Part shown: positions 49,281 to 56,919 of the stretch, piece after piece
How positions within the stretch are numbered: position 1 is the stretch's first letter
Layout of the letters: every line of letters begins with the position of its first letter
NCBI GenBank assembly: GCA_016704275.1
Contig: JADJAK010000006.1
Location: 264,061 to 328,060 of the forward strand
Direction of reading: 5' to 3'
Length of the DNA: 64,000 nucleotides
DNA from: Gemmatimonadota bacterium
Lineage (GTDB): Bacteria > Gemmatimonadota > Gemmatimonadetes > Gemmatimonadales > GWC2-71-9
Position numbers and translations under genes: made by a program
The notes under the pieces: generated by a model
Database searches by the model: none
Seen by the model: only the letters and a program-made list of their open reading frames with translations
Told to the model about the DNA's origin: nothing

Positions 49281-49395
49281 CTCACGTCGTGCGTTTCTGC
49301 GGCGGGGCCAGGTGCGGCCCGCGCGTGCCTTCGAGAAGCTACAGCGCGTGGGCCGGGGCGTCAGGGCCCGACCGCGGCAAACGCTGGTTCGAGCG
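49281..49395. repeat. attC-like site with degraded cores
   Basis: The same length and internal arms as the main attC family (GTCGTGCGTTTCTGCGGC at the left, CAAACGCTGGTT at the right), but the outer cores have decayed (CTCACGT and GGTTCGA instead of YTAAC and GTTAG). The middle (CCAGGTGCGGCC) resembles the variant attC at 61341, so it is a hybrid. It marks the left boundary of the clear array. Confidence 0.7.
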
Positions 49396-49397
49396 CC

Positions 49398-49450
49398 TTG
49401 ACGGAAGTAGTACCCGTGTGCTACTGTGGTAGCATACCCGTACTACTGGA
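49398..49450 (+). promoter_or_regulatory. Promoter and nested dyads of the AbrB-Doc module
   Basis: TTGACG (49398-49403), an 18-bp spacer and TACTGT (49422-49427) form a promoter. TGCTAC faces GTAGCA across four bases (49419-49434 region), and an outer AGTAGTAC faces GTACTACT. The nested symmetry suggests an antitoxin-binding operator, allowing expression without a distant cassette promoter. Confidence 0.6.
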
Positions 49451-49457
49451 GCGGTCC

Positions 49458-49685
49458 ATGGTCCGCGAAATCACGTTGCGCCAAGTCGGCGGCTCGATCG
49501 GGGCCACCCTGCCCAAGGACATGGCCGACCGGCTCCACCTCGCCGTCGGCGACCGCGTCCTCGCGGTCGAAACGGAGCGCGGGATCCTGTTGAGTCCCTA
49601 CGATCCGGATGTCGAGGCCGGGCTGGCGCTGGCCGCCGACGCCGCCAAGAAGTTCCGGAATGCCTTGCGCGAGCTGGCGAAGTAG
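49458..49685 (+). CDS. AbrB/MazE-fold antitoxin
   Basis: A 75-residue protein: REITLRQVGGSIGATLPKDMADRLHLAVGDRVLAVE is the swapped-hairpin AbrB DNA-binding fold, typical of antitoxins such as MazE or the AbrB-type partner of Doc. The acidic/helical tail (VEAGLALAADAAKKFRNALREL) is the likely toxin-binding part. It lies three bases before the doc gene and follows its own promoter. Together they make a self-contained toxin-antitoxin cassette on the plus strand, opposite to most of the array. Confidence 0.87.
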   Translation: MVREITLRQVGGSIGATLPKDMADRLHLAVGDRVLAVETERGILLSPYDPDVEAGLALAADAAKKFRNALRELAK

Positions 49686-49688
49686 TCC

Positions 49689-50084
49689 GTGCGCGAGCCG
49701 CGGTGGGTTCCCCGCCTGGTGGTTGAGGCCGCCCATTTCGACCAACTCCGCGAGCACGGGGGGATGCTGGGTGTGCGCGACGCCGATGCGCTGGAAGCCG
49801 TCCTGGTTCGAGCCCGCCAGAAATGGCACTACGACGCGGACGCGGACCTCGCCGGGCTGGCGGCGGCCTACGGCTTCGGACTGGCGACGGCCCACCCTTT
49901 CAACGACGGCAACAAGCGCATTGCCCTCCTGACCATGGCCGTCTTCTTGGGCCTGAACGGCAAGGCGCTCGACGCGACGGAACCTGAGCTCGTGCAGGTC
50001 ATCACCGCCTTGGCGGCCGGCTCCCTCAAGGAACCGCAGCTGGCGGCCTGGGTTCGCGACCACATGGTGCGACTCATTCCGTAG
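49689..50084 (+). CDS. doc: Doc-type Fic toxin
   Basis: A 131-residue Fic/Doc protein starting at GTG 49689. The diagnostic loop is AHPFNDGNKRIALL, with the catalytic histidine, phosphate-binding asparagine/glycine and arginine in Doc order (HPFxDGNKR). VVEAAHFDQLREHGG at the start is typical of Doc. Doc toxins phosphorylate elongation factor EF-Tu and stop translation. The stop at 50084 overlaps the convergent gene by about ten bases. Confidence 0.92.
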   Translation: MREPRWVPRLVVEAAHFDQLREHGGMLGVRDADALEAVLVRARQKWHYDADADLAGLAAAYGFGLATAHPFNDGNKRIALLTMAVFLGLNGKALDATEPELVQVITALAAGSLKEPQLAAWVRDHMVRLIP

Positions 50085-50529
50085 CACCTGGGGCGCGGTC
50101 CTCGTCGAGAAGCCCCTCCTGCCTGGCTGCCAGCGTGGCGGCCGCGCTGGCCCACCCCACCCGCGTTTCAGGGCTTGGGGGTTCGTCGCAGACATCATCA
50201 GGTGACACGGACATCCCGTCGAAGTCATACTCGTCAAAGACGATCTCGCTCACCGCATACGGCGGGCCATTGTACCAACTCTCATCTGGCGCATCAAGTG
50301 CGATCGCAATGATGGTCCGAGAGCCCATGTCCGTACATCGCCAACGCTTGGTGGCCGTATAGAATTCGAGGCCGATATGGCACTCACCGTGTCTCACGCG
50401 TACCTCCGGCACCGACGACTCGATCCGATAGGACGTCACGAAACCCCAGCCGAAGATATTCTTTGTCCGCCTCGCGGCGACGATGGCTGCTGCCACTTTT
50501 CGCCTCACGACGAGTGCCCCAGTGTCCAC
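50074..50529 (-). CDS. Hypothetical cytoplasmic protein
   Basis: A 151-residue protein of no family I recognise. Beta-rich middle (FGWGFVTSYRIESSVPEVRVRHGE, then IGLEFYTATKRWRCTDMG) with a tryptophan/tyrosine-rich stretch (DESWYNGPPYAVSEIVFDEYDFDG) and a disordered acidic end. No signal peptide or membrane segment. It converges on and slightly overlaps doc. It may be a separate cassette whose attC has been lost, since none is visible on its left. Confidence 0.6.
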   Translation of the reverse strand: MDTGALVVRRKVAAAIVAARRTKNIFGWGFVTSYRIESSVPEVRVRHGECHIGLEFYTATKRWRCTDMGSRTIIAIALDAPDESWYNGPPYAVSEIVFDEYDFDGMSVSPDDVCDEPPSPETRVGWASAAATLAARQEGLLDEDRAPGATE

Positions 50530-50584
50530 CGCCGTTCTTGGCTCCGCAATGCTCGGTGTGCCTCACGCTCCAGGCCATCGCGAC

Positions 50585-50776
50585 TCACTCCTTGCGCTTG
50601 GATCGGATGTGGCGCAGCCCAGCCTCGCGGCCCTCCTGGATGAAGGCGAGGATCTCACGCGAGGTCATGCGCGGGGATTCCAGGGTCGTCATGCGGGCCG
50701 GTTCCAATGTGCCGGCACGGATGCGCCCGGCCTGCCGGATGCTGACGACGAGTTTCTCAAAGTCATCCGGCTTCAT
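50585..50776 (-). pseudogene. N-terminal fragment of a NadS/HigA-type antitoxin
   Basis: Sixty-three residues. MKPDDFEKLVVSIRQAGRIRAGTLEPAR matches the leader of NadS-like helix-turn-helix antitoxins, but the HTH that should follow is absent and the end (LRHIRSKRKE) is unrelated. No RelE-type partner lies next to it. It is probably the remnant of a toxin-antitoxin cassette; a small complete protein cannot be excluded. Confidence 0.4.
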
Positions 50777-50937
50777 TCGATCTATCCTGGCGAGCTATCC
50801 TGCGGCCGCCCGATGCGGTGGGTCAGAACTTACTCCAGCGCATAGCGATCGGAAGGTGGTCCTGAGGAGGGCGGTACCAAAAAATGCAGAAGCACATTCG
50901 CGCGGTTGGTTGGTCAGCAAACACGTGAATCGCACCT

Positions 50938-51144
50938 CTATACGTCTACCTCGCGCAACACGCGGTCGGCCACTGCGATCACAGTGGCGAGTTCGCGACC
51001 CTTGCCCTTGGCGATCTCACCGTCGCCCTCGATGAGGATCCGGAAGAGGCTCCGACCTCCTTCGCCGAGCTCGAGCATTTCCATTCTTGGCGTCACCGCG
51101 GTCGCTTCGCTGTGCTTCGCCTTCGCCACGCCCGAGGAGTTCAT
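50938..51144 (-). CDS. Small protein coupled to a HicB-like antitoxin
   Basis: A 68-residue protein whose ATG (51144) overlaps the stop of the HicB-like gene (ATGA), the place where a HicA toxin usually sits. However, it does not look like HicA: there is no G-x-x-x-x-R-Q-x-G-S-H block. The recognisable core is GRSLFRILIEGDGEIAKGKG followed by a helix (ELATVIAVADRVLREVD). It could be a different toxin type or an unrelated passenger. Confidence 0.5.
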   Translation of the reverse strand: MNSSGVAKAKHSEATAVTPRMEMLELGEGGRSLFRILIEGDGEIAKGKGRELATVIAVADRVLREVDV

Positions 51145-51347
51145 GCGGTTGCGATCACCCGCTGGAGACATGCCGGGACGGTCTCGCCATGCCCCAGACG
51201 CTCCGCGAGCGAATGGAGGGCAAGTGCCTGAACGCGGGCGACGGCATCTGGGCGGCTCACCCCGTAGGCCATCAGGTCTGGGAGGTCGGTGACCTCGGCA
51301 AGACATCGACCATCAACTTCCTGTTCGATCTCGACGGGCAGGATCAT
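51141..51347 (-). CDS. HicB-like antitoxin
   Basis: A 68-residue protein with the HicB partial-RNase-H fold: ILPVEIEQEVDGRCLAEVTDLPDLMAYGVSRPDAVARVQALAL (blocks IEQEVDGRCLAEV, LPDLMAYG and the following helix). The short C-terminus without a DNA-binding domain fits the DUF1902-like subgroup. ATG 51347 is the start just before this domain. It is followed by an overlapping small gene that is not a clear HicA. Confidence 0.75.
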   Translation of the reverse strand: MILPVEIEQEVDGRCLAEVTDLPDLMAYGVSRPDAVARVQALALHSLAERLGHGETVPACLQRVIATA

Positions 51348-51429
51348 GGTGCGGCCTCGGGATGCAGAAGGACCATGGAAGGTGCCACAGCAGCCGCCCA
51401 ATGGGAGGCTGAGCCACCTCGAGCCGTGC

Positions 51430-51563
51430 TGTGTAACGCGCGGCGTCGGCGCACCCGACGGGGGTGAGGCCGATGCGTTCCAAAGATTCGCAAATCAGCG
51501 GCGAGGCGTGGGCGGCGTAGCCGCATCACAACCGCGCTCGTTCGCTGCATTTGCAGGTTAGCT
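51430..51563. repeat. Probable divergent attC site
   Basis: Begins with GTGTAAC (51430-51436) and ends with GTTAGCT (51557-51563), giving core-like ends 134 bp apart. The interior is not similar to the main attC family and arm pairing is weak by eye. The TTA of the right core is the stop codon of the PIN gene, just as in the clear cassettes. Confidence 0.5.
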
Positions 51564-51980
51564 GTCAGTGGCGGCGAGATGCTCGCGCACAAACGCCCGT
51601 GGCGTCACGACCTCAATGTCCTGCCATCCGGAAACATCGAGTAGGTGGCGGTCCCCCGAGACGAGGATCTGGACGCCCCCCGCGACGGCTGCGGCGAGAA
51701 ACTTGTCGTCGTCCGGGTCCGCGCTCACCGGCGCCGGTAAGGGCGCGGCCGCGAGAACCGGCGAATGGACCGTCAAGATCTCGAGAATGGCCGTGAAGGC
51801 CTTGCGGCCATCCGGATACTTCGCGGCCATGGCGTGGCCCACCCGCGCGTACTCCTCAAGGATCTCCGGCGTGAGCACAAATGACAGCCGGTCATCGGAC
51901 CAGGCATCCACGATCTGCCCGGGTACTCCTCCAAAGAAGATCCCCGAGACCAACACATTGGTGTCGAGGACCACCCTCAC
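51558..51980 (-). CDS. PIN-domain toxin (VapC-like)
   Basis: A 140-residue PIN nuclease: VVLDTNVLVSGIFFGG gives the first acidic residue and the N/S pair, LTPEILEEYARV the glutamate helix, and ADPDDDKFLAAAVAGGVQILVSGDRHLLD the remaining metal-site aspartates. This is the COG1569-type PIN family of putative toxins that cleave RNA. It overlaps the stop of the AbrB-type antitoxin (ATGA). Its stop codon TAA is read from the attC core. Confidence 0.9.
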   Translation of the reverse strand: MRVVLDTNVLVSGIFFGGVPGQIVDAWSDDRLSFVLTPEILEEYARVGHAMAAKYPDGRKAFTAILEILTVHSPVLAAAPLPAPVSADPDDDKFLAAAVAGGVQILVSGDRHLLDVSGWQDIEVVTPRAFVREHLAATDS

Positions 51981-52240
51981 TTGGAACGGCGGACCTTGGC
52001 GACGGCCTTCGTCACGTCGGACGGCTTCAGGCCGGCGCGCTTGGCGGCCACCCGGGCCTCACGGACGAGCTTCGCAAACTCGCCACGCGCGGGGGGCTCC
52101 AAGGTCTTGAAGATGACGACATCCCCATCGCCGAGCACGACGAATTGGGTGCCGGCCTTGAGGCCGAGTCGATTGCGGATCTCTTCGGGAATCACGACCT
52201 GTCCCTTGGAGGAGAGGGTCGTGGTAGCGGTTTCACGCAT
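51977..52240 (-). CDS. AbrB/SpoVT-type antitoxin
   Basis: An 87-residue protein: TTTLSSKGQVVIPEEIRNRLGLKAGTQFVVLG is the canonical SpoVT-AbrB DNA-binding domain, followed by a basic helical tail (REARVAAKRAGLKPSDVTKAV) likely to hold the PIN toxin. The start at 52240 follows AGGAGCTGCC. It lies downstream of a short perfect dyad that is probably its operator. Confidence 0.92.
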   Translation of the reverse strand: MRETATTTLSSKGQVVIPEEIRNRLGLKAGTQFVVLGDGDVVIFKTLEPPARGEFAKLVREARVAAKRAGLKPSDVTKAVAKVRRSK

Positions 52241-52258
52241 GGCAGCTCCTGGAGATGA

Positions 52259-52270
52259 CTTACCAGTAAG
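52259..52270 (-). promoter_or_regulatory. Putative operator of the AbrB-PIN module
   Basis: CTTACCAGTAAG is a dyad with perfect five-base arms (CTTAC / GTAAG) located 19 bp upstream of the antitoxin start, a typical place for autoregulatory binding by an AbrB-fold dimer. Confidence 0.5.
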
Positions 52271-52318
52271 ATGCCAACGGTCGGCCCCGTCGTCAAGGAA
52301 TGCGCTGGGTGCCTGTAC

Positions 52319-52377
52319 AGCTAACGGCGTGCGTTTCCGAGGCGCCAGGCCCCGACCGCAGCAAACGCTTGTTAGGG
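52319..52377. repeat. Short attC site (internally deleted)
   Basis: AGCTAAC at the left, GGCGTGCGTTTC next, then GGCCCCGACCGCAGCAAACGCTTGTTAGGG at the right (outer arms only). It equals the main attC with the central ~55 bp removed, leaving a 59-bp site. Such short forms exist among natural attC sites, so it may still be active. Confidence 0.75.
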
Positions 52378-52674
52378 CTACGACTCCAAGGTGTGCTCGT
52401 CGAACATCCGCCGACCATGCCGGATACTCAAGATGAACGCGTGCTTCGGGTCACGGCGGTACATCACGCGATAGGGCCGCACGATCAGTTCACGAAGCTC
52501 CGGGCGACCTACTTCAGGAATCGCTCGGCCGCCATCGGGAAACTCGGCGAGCGTTGCGACTGCCGCGAGCAGCTGGTCGAGCCAGCGCACCGCCGCTGTG
52601 GGTCGGTCGGCTTGGATGTACGCAAAGGCCTCGGCAGCCTGTTGCTCGGCCAGGGCGGTCCACGTGACCTTCAC
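52378..52674 (-). CDS. RelE/ParE-family toxin
   Basis: A 98-residue protein: VTWTALAEQQAAEAFAYIQADRPTAAVRWLDQLL is the two-helix start of ParE-like toxins, and LRELIVRPYRVMYRRDPKHAFILSIRHGRRMF the beta-sheet core with the late arginine/histidine block. ParE-type members poison gyrase while RelE types cleave mRNA; this one looks closer to ParE. The start is GTG 52674, overlapping the stop of the Phd-type antitoxin (GTGA). Its stop lies directly against the attC core. Confidence 0.9.
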   Translation of the reverse strand: MKVTWTALAEQQAAEAFAYIQADRPTAAVRWLDQLLAAVATLAEFPDGGRAIPEVGRPELRELIVRPYRVMYRRDPKHAFILSIRHGRRMFDEHTLES

Positions 52675-52953
52675 TTGAGCAGGCGGGCCTTGAGTCGGCG
52701 GGCCACGACGCTGTGCGGTGCCACCTTGCCAGCCTCGATCTGGCCTTCTGCGGTCCGGACATCACGCAGCAGGGCGACCTCGTCCAACAGATCTTCATAC
52801 ACCCCGACGTCGAGCAGGACCGCGGCACTGCGTCCGTGCTGGGTGAGGACGACCGGGCGCTTGGTGCTCTGGACCTGGTCGAGGAAGGCGGAGGGCGTTG
52901 GCCCGGAATTCGGTGACCGGTCGGACGTCGGTGGAGGGACGGATGCGGGACAT
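52671..52953 (-). pseudogene. Phd/YefM-type antitoxin, one-base frameshift
   Basis: From ATG 52953: RPSTDVRPVTEFRANA is the Phd/YefM opening. A single extra base near 52888 shifts the frame; the alternative frame continues with SAFLDQVQSTKRPVVLTQHGRSAAVLLDVGVYEDL, the rest of the Phd fold, and the toxin-binding tail ends with RRLKARLLK at the toxin overlap. The span is one base more than a multiple of three. A toxin with a truly broken antitoxin would be harmful, so a sequencing error is more likely. Confidence 0.8.
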
Positions 52954-52979
52954 GCAGGCTCCGGGATAAGGACGTTACG

Positions 52980-52999
52980 ACGTACAGTATACCGTACGT
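52980..52999 (-). promoter_or_regulatory. Operator palindrome of the Phd-ParE module
   Basis: ACGTAC, GTATAC and GTACGT form a near-perfect 20-bp palindrome with single-base spacers, 27 bp upstream of the antitoxin start. This is the expected binding site for autorepression by the antitoxin or the complex. Confidence 0.65.
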
Positions 53000-53044
53000 C
53001 CGTCTGCCCAGCAAGTCAGGCCACATCGCGATGTCGGTCGTTAG

Positions 53045-53134
53045 CCCTAACGGATAGAGTTGAGCTGCGAGAGATCGCGGCCGCAGGCCGCCACCCCGTA
53101 GTCTCGCCCTCGCCAGCTCCAACTCATGTTAGCC
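53045..53134. repeat. attC site of a second sequence family
   Basis: CCCTAAC at the left and GTTAGCC at the right. The inner arms GAGTTGAGCTG and CAGCTCCAACTC pair except for one extra base, the extrahelical base that attC sites use to select the recombined strand. GC-rich inner arms follow. It is 90 bp and unlike the main 115-bp family, so this cassette probably came from another source. Confidence 0.8.
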
Positions 53135-53141
53135 GTCATCG

Positions 53142-53957
53142 CTAGCGACTGATTCGATTCGAAAGCAGCCACTGTACAACCTCGGGGTTGCGATAGGCCG
53201 AGTCCCAGGCGTTGTGGCCGACGCCGGCAAGCTCAGTATAAATCACGGGTGAACCAGCCTTCCGCAGGGCCGCGGTTGCACGGCGAGACTCCTCGACGGG
53301 CACTACGGCGTCGGCATCGCCATGAAATACCCAGAGAGGCACATTCTTCAGCTTCGCCGCGAGTGCTTCGAATGGATCGCCATCAGCCACTGGAATCACG
53401 GGGTCCGTATCGCGTGCGGGCTGGCCATCACGGTTCGCGGCAAGCCGCACCCGGCCGCAGACGACGAGGATCGCTGCAAAGAGCGTGGGATGACGATAAG
53501 CCAGATAGTACGCGCCGGCCCCGCCGCGGGACATGCCTGTCAGGTACACTCGGAATGGATCCGTGGCAAACTCACGCTGCGTCTGCTCCAAAGCCTTGAG
53601 CGCCCATGCAGCGTCCTGTCCATTCCAAGGCCTTCCGTCGCGAACTTGAGGGAACACCACGATCGCCGACCAGCGCTCAGCGTCACGACGGATCGCACTG
53701 CCGAGGCCAACCTCAGTCTGGATGAGCCCGTCGTTCCCTTGCTCACCACCCCCGTGAAGAAAGAGGACGACAGGCCAACGTCGGCTGCTCGTGTAGTCGG
53801 CGGGCACGAACACTTGATAGCGACGCGTCTCGCTTCCCTCCACGACAACGCGATTGAGGAAGCCTGTTCCCTGACGTTGCGCCGAGGCAGCAACGGGGAA
53901 AGCGAGCATAACAGCGATCAACACCGAAGCACATCGTAACATGGACGAACGCCTCAC
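53142..53957 (-). CDS. Secreted alpha/beta hydrolase (esterase, LpqC/PHB-depolymerase-like)
   Basis: A 271-residue protein with a signal peptide (VLIAVMLAFPVAASAQ). WPVVLFLHGGGEQGNDG is the oxyanion region, VYLTGMSRGGAGAYYLA the nucleophile elbow with the serine, VFHGDADAVVPVEES the acid, and GVGHNAWDSAY the histidine. This arrangement fits exported feruloyl/acetyl esterases and depolymerase-like hydrolases. GTG 53957 is used, with ATG 53942 possible. It is the sole gene of its cassette, ending eight bases from the attC on its left and starting 15 bp from the next. Confidence 0.88.
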   Translation of the reverse strand: MRRSSMLRCASVLIAVMLAFPVAASAQRQGTGFLNRVVVEGSETRRYQVFVPADYTSSRRWPVVLFLHGGGEQGNDGLIQTEVGLGSAIRRDAERWSAIVVFPQVRDGRPWNGQDAAWALKALEQTQREFATDPFRVYLTGMSRGGAGAYYLAYRHPTLFAAILVVCGRVRLAANRDGQPARDTDPVIPVADGDPFEALAAKLKNVPLWVFHGDADAVVPVEESRRATAALRKAGSPVIYTELAGVGHNAWDSAYRNPEVVQWLLSNRISR

Positions 53958-53971
53958 AGGCTGACTTGTCC

Positions 53972-54086
53972 GGCTAACGTCGTGCGTTTCTGCGGCGGGG
54001 CCTGCCGAGGCCCGCGCGTGCCTTCGTAAAGCTACGGCGCGTGGGCCGAGGCGTCAGGTCCCGCCCGCAGCAAACGCTGGTTAGCC
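53972..54086. repeat. attC site, main family
   Basis: GGCTAAC at 53972-53978 and GTTAGCC at 54080-54086 are exact complements. Inside, GTGCGTTTCTGCGG pairs with CCGCAGCAAACGC (one extra base), GGGGCCTG with CAGGTCCC, and GGCCCGCGCG with CGCGTGGGCC, leaving a short central loop. This is the cleanest example of the 115-bp family. Confidence 0.92.
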
Positions 54087-54131
54087 GGCCAGAAGGAATG
54101 CGATGTCGACATGGAGTGCCGCCACGATGAT

Positions 54132-55484
54132 TTAGCGTGGCGTTGCGCGCTTGGCCTCGTCTTCGACGTCCGCCTGCCATGCCGCGAGCAGCGGGCTGAG
54201 TCGTCGGGCAATGTCGGAACGGTCTCCGATCACGTTGTTTCGCTCGCCAATATCCGTGCGCAGGTTGAAAAGCATCGCCCTGGGGCCGTCGAAAAGCAGC
54301 TTCCAGTCTCCCGAGCGAACCGCCCGCTGTGCGCGCCCGCCGACCACGCGCCAAAACAGCGTCCGCTCGATCGCCGCCGCGCGCCCTTCGAGCACTGGGA
54401 ACAGGTTGATTCCTTCGAGGCGGGCATCGTCGGGAACTGGCGTGCGAGTCGCCGCGAGAATGGAGGCAGTCAGGTCCATCGTGATCGCGACCTGGTCGGA
54501 TACGCGCCCCGCCGGAATGTGACCCGGCCACCGAAGAATCGCAGGTACCCGGATCCCGCCTTCCCACACTGTCCCCTTGTTGTGGAAGAGGGGCGTATTG
54601 CGTGACAACCACTCGCCGCCGTTGTCGTTGGTGAAGATCACGATCGTGTTCTGCCGCAGACCAAGGCTGTCGAGGGCCCTGAGGATCCTGCCGACGCCCT
54701 GATCGACGCGCTCGAGCATTGCGATGTAATCAGCGCGTGTGCTCGTCGAGTCGTCCATGGGCCCCAGGTGCCTCCCGTTGTCGCGTGCCTTCGACGGCTT
54801 GTCGGGAACCTGATACGGAAAATGCGCGGCATTGTACGCGACGTCGATGAAAAATGGTCGCCGTGCGTTCTGCTCGATGAATCCCACGCTCCGTTCGGTG
54901 ATGAGGTCCGTCATGTAGCCGGGCACTTCTACCGGGCGGTCGTTCTCGAAGAGGTCGGCCCGGCCACGCCCGTCTGTGTGGTGGTAGAAGTCGGTATTGC
55001 CGCTCTTGAACCCGAAGAAGAAGTCGAACCCGTGGGCCTGCGGACTCATCTCGGGCTTCCACCCCAGATGCCATTTGCCGACGAGCGCGGTTGCGTACCC
55101 ATTGTTCTTCAGTAGCTGCGGCAACGACCGCCCCGTGGGAGACAGCCCGCGTTCCAGGTCAACGGAGCCCCCAAGCGGAGCCTCCAATCCAAAGCGTTGC
55201 TGATAACGGCCGGAGATGAGGCCTGTCCGGGTTGGCGTGCATGTGGCACCGTTCGCGTAGAAGTCAGTGAGTCGCACACCGTCCGTTGCGAGGCCGTCAA
55301 TGTGTGGCGTCTTGACGTCCGGCGCGCCGTAGCTTCCGAGGTCGCCGTAGCCCACATCGTCAGTGATGATGAGTACGACGTTCGGTCGCTGGGCGTTGCC
55401 TGCCTGAGCCCCGGCCTCGCCCGGCAGGGACACCGCGACGATGAGCATGCTTCCGAGTACTAGTGGCGCGATCCGTGCTTTCAT
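54132..55484 (-). CDS. Secreted sulfatase
   Basis: A 450-residue sulfatase with a signal peptide (VLGSMLIVAVSLPGEAGAQ). NVVLIITDDVGYGDLGSYG holds the metal aspartates; ATCTPTRTGLISGRYQQRFG is the signature with the formylglycine cysteine; TALVGKWHLGWKPE and VIFTNDNGGEWLSRN follow, with a lysine in RNTPLFHNKGTVWEGGIRVP. This resembles family S1 arylsulfatase A/GALNS-like glycan sulfatases. It is the only gene in its cassette, unusually long for integron cargo, and is unrelated at close range to the sulfatase at 44220. Confidence 0.92.
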   Translation of the reverse strand: MKARIAPLVLGSMLIVAVSLPGEAGAQAGNAQRPNVVLIITDDVGYGDLGSYGAPDVKTPHIDGLATDGVRLTDFYANGATCTPTRTGLISGRYQQRFGLEAPLGGSVDLERGLSPTGRSLPQLLKNNGYATALVGKWHLGWKPEMSPQAHGFDFFFGFKSGNTDFYHHTDGRGRADLFENDRPVEVPGYMTDLITERSVGFIEQNARRPFFIDVAYNAAHFPYQVPDKPSKARDNGRHLGPMDDSTSTRADYIAMLERVDQGVGRILRALDSLGLRQNTIVIFTNDNGGEWLSRNTPLFHNKGTVWEGGIRVPAILRWPGHIPAGRVSDQVAITMDLTASILAATRTPVPDDARLEGINLFPVLEGRAAAIERTLFWRVVGGRAQRAVRSGDWKLLFDGPRAMLFNLRTDIGERNNVIGDRSDIARRLSPLLAAWQADVEDEAKRATPR

Positions 55485-55506
55485 CGAGAAACCTCCGTGT
55501 CGGTCC

Positions 55507-55621
55507 GGCTAACGTCGTGCGTTTCTGCGGCGGGGCCTGCCGAGGCCCGCGCGTGCCTACGTAAAGCTACGGCGCGTGGGCCGAGGCGTCAGGCCCCGCC
55601 CGCAGCAAACGCTTGTTATGC
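55507..55621. repeat. attC site, main family
   Basis: GGCTAAC (55507-55513) and GTTATGC (55615-55621) bound a copy almost identical to the neighbouring attC sites, with CCTACGTAAAGCTACGG in the centre and CCCCGCCCGCAG in the right arm, the same variant as at 58724. Confidence 0.9.
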
Positions 55622-55659
55622 GGCAGCCACGCGTCAGCCGCACCGCGATCCTCGCACCC

Positions 55660-56764
55660 ATCCTCGATTCTGAACACCTTGAACACGGCGTCTCGGCGTA
55701 GTCTGGTGCATCGGGCAGACAGGCGGGAGAAAACCCGGTGCCTGCGAGAGACCAGCCGTGTGGAGAAGCCTGCGCAGGGCAAGCTGATGCGCCCCAAAAG
55801 TGCTCCGAGCTGAACATCGTCCGCGAATCCCGAATCAGCCTCGACGCCGAGGACCCTGGAGATCCGCCCCTCTCCGTCTAGGCCGTGGGCCGGAAGAATG
55901 CGAAGTGCCGTTGCTGGGCTGTGGCAGTCATGCGCCGGAGTTGCGCAGTGGCGGCCGGGTCCATTCCGGCGGCCAGCGAGCCGGAGGCTACGGACCGTCA
56001 GCTCCACTTCGCGATCCAGCCGCGCTTCGGAAGCACCGGGGGTCAATCTCACGTCGCAGGCTGAACGGGGCGTCCACTCCAGTCGTAGAGGGCCAGCCTG
56101 TAGGTCCAACCATCCCCCACAAGAAAGCCGCCAGACCACAATCCCAGTGTCCGGATTCCGGGTCCCCCGTCAGGGACGGAGGGGAAGGCCAGGAGTTAGG
56201 ACGAACGTATCGGTGGCACTCGACACGAGGGGCCGGAACTTTCCCGCTGGTCAACGAGGTCAGCCCCAGACGAACTCCTCCGGAACCGGGGATGATCCAA
56301 TAGTTGATCCCGGGGCCACGTAGGCCCGAGGATACGACTCCGAATGAAAGCGCGGTCCCGCGTACTGATCGGATTCCCGCGGATATCGAATTGCACCACT
56401 CGTTCACTGGCGATGACGAAGGTCGACTCGGCAAAGATGATGGTACCGCCACGGACTTAACAGGGCCTTCTCCCACCCGTCCGGCGGCGGCAACCACATT
56501 CCCGCTGCTGTCGATCACCGCATCACGCCATCTGCCGGTTAGTTGGAACATTGGCGATCACTATCCGATCGCGATTGACGCGCAAACTGCGTTCCAGACT
56601 GTGGGCGAGTTCCCTCAAGGTGATCCGACGTGTGGTGCAGATGAATGGCCGGGGAGCCGCTCGCTGGATTGGGTGCCTGATGCTCGGCTGCGGGGCGGGA
56701 CGTCGCGGAGCCTGGCGATAAGCAGGACTACGAGAAGTGGACGAATGGCGCACTGGGTCAGCAT
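55660..56764 (-). pseudogene. Broken copy of the beta-propeller lipoprotein at 58881-59984
   Basis: The nucleotide sequence follows the intact gene at 58881-59984 along its whole length, including start-proximal and upstream bases, but has many small indels and some substitutions, so no frame survives for long. The copy continues into cassette flanks and the left attC (both end GTTATGCGGCAG). It is a duplicated cassette that has decayed, or a repeat copy that was poorly corrected during assembly. As it stands it cannot encode the protein. Confidence 0.88.
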
Positions 56765-56804
56765 CGCATCTGTCCTCGCCGGAGGCAGCGTCCGGGCGCC
56801 ATTG

Positions 56805-56919
56805 GCCTAACGTCGTGCGTTTCTGCGGCGGGGCCTGCCGAGGCCCGCGCGTGCTCTCGTAAAGCTACGGCGCGTGGGCCGAGGCGTCAGGCCCCGACCG
56901 CAGCAAACGCTTGTTAGGC
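56805..56919. repeat. attC site, main family
   Basis: GCCTAAC (56805-56811) and GTTAGGC (56913-56919) are exact complements, with the shared inner arms and CTCTCGTAAAGCTACGG in the centre. The TTA of the right core is the stop of the propeller gene. Confidence 0.92.

Noticed and set aside
45824..49432. Very long open frame on the plus strand opposite the ThuA-dehydrogenase gene
   Set aside because: The minus-strand frame contains ordered, recognisable domains; the opposite frame is arginine/valine-rich and domain-free, a by-product of high GC content.
53040..53046. GTTAGCC directly before CCCTAAC as the end of another attC (an empty cassette)
   Set aside because: No matching left core with pairing arms is visible upstream within a normal attC length, and the overlap with the left core of the 53045 site explains the match.
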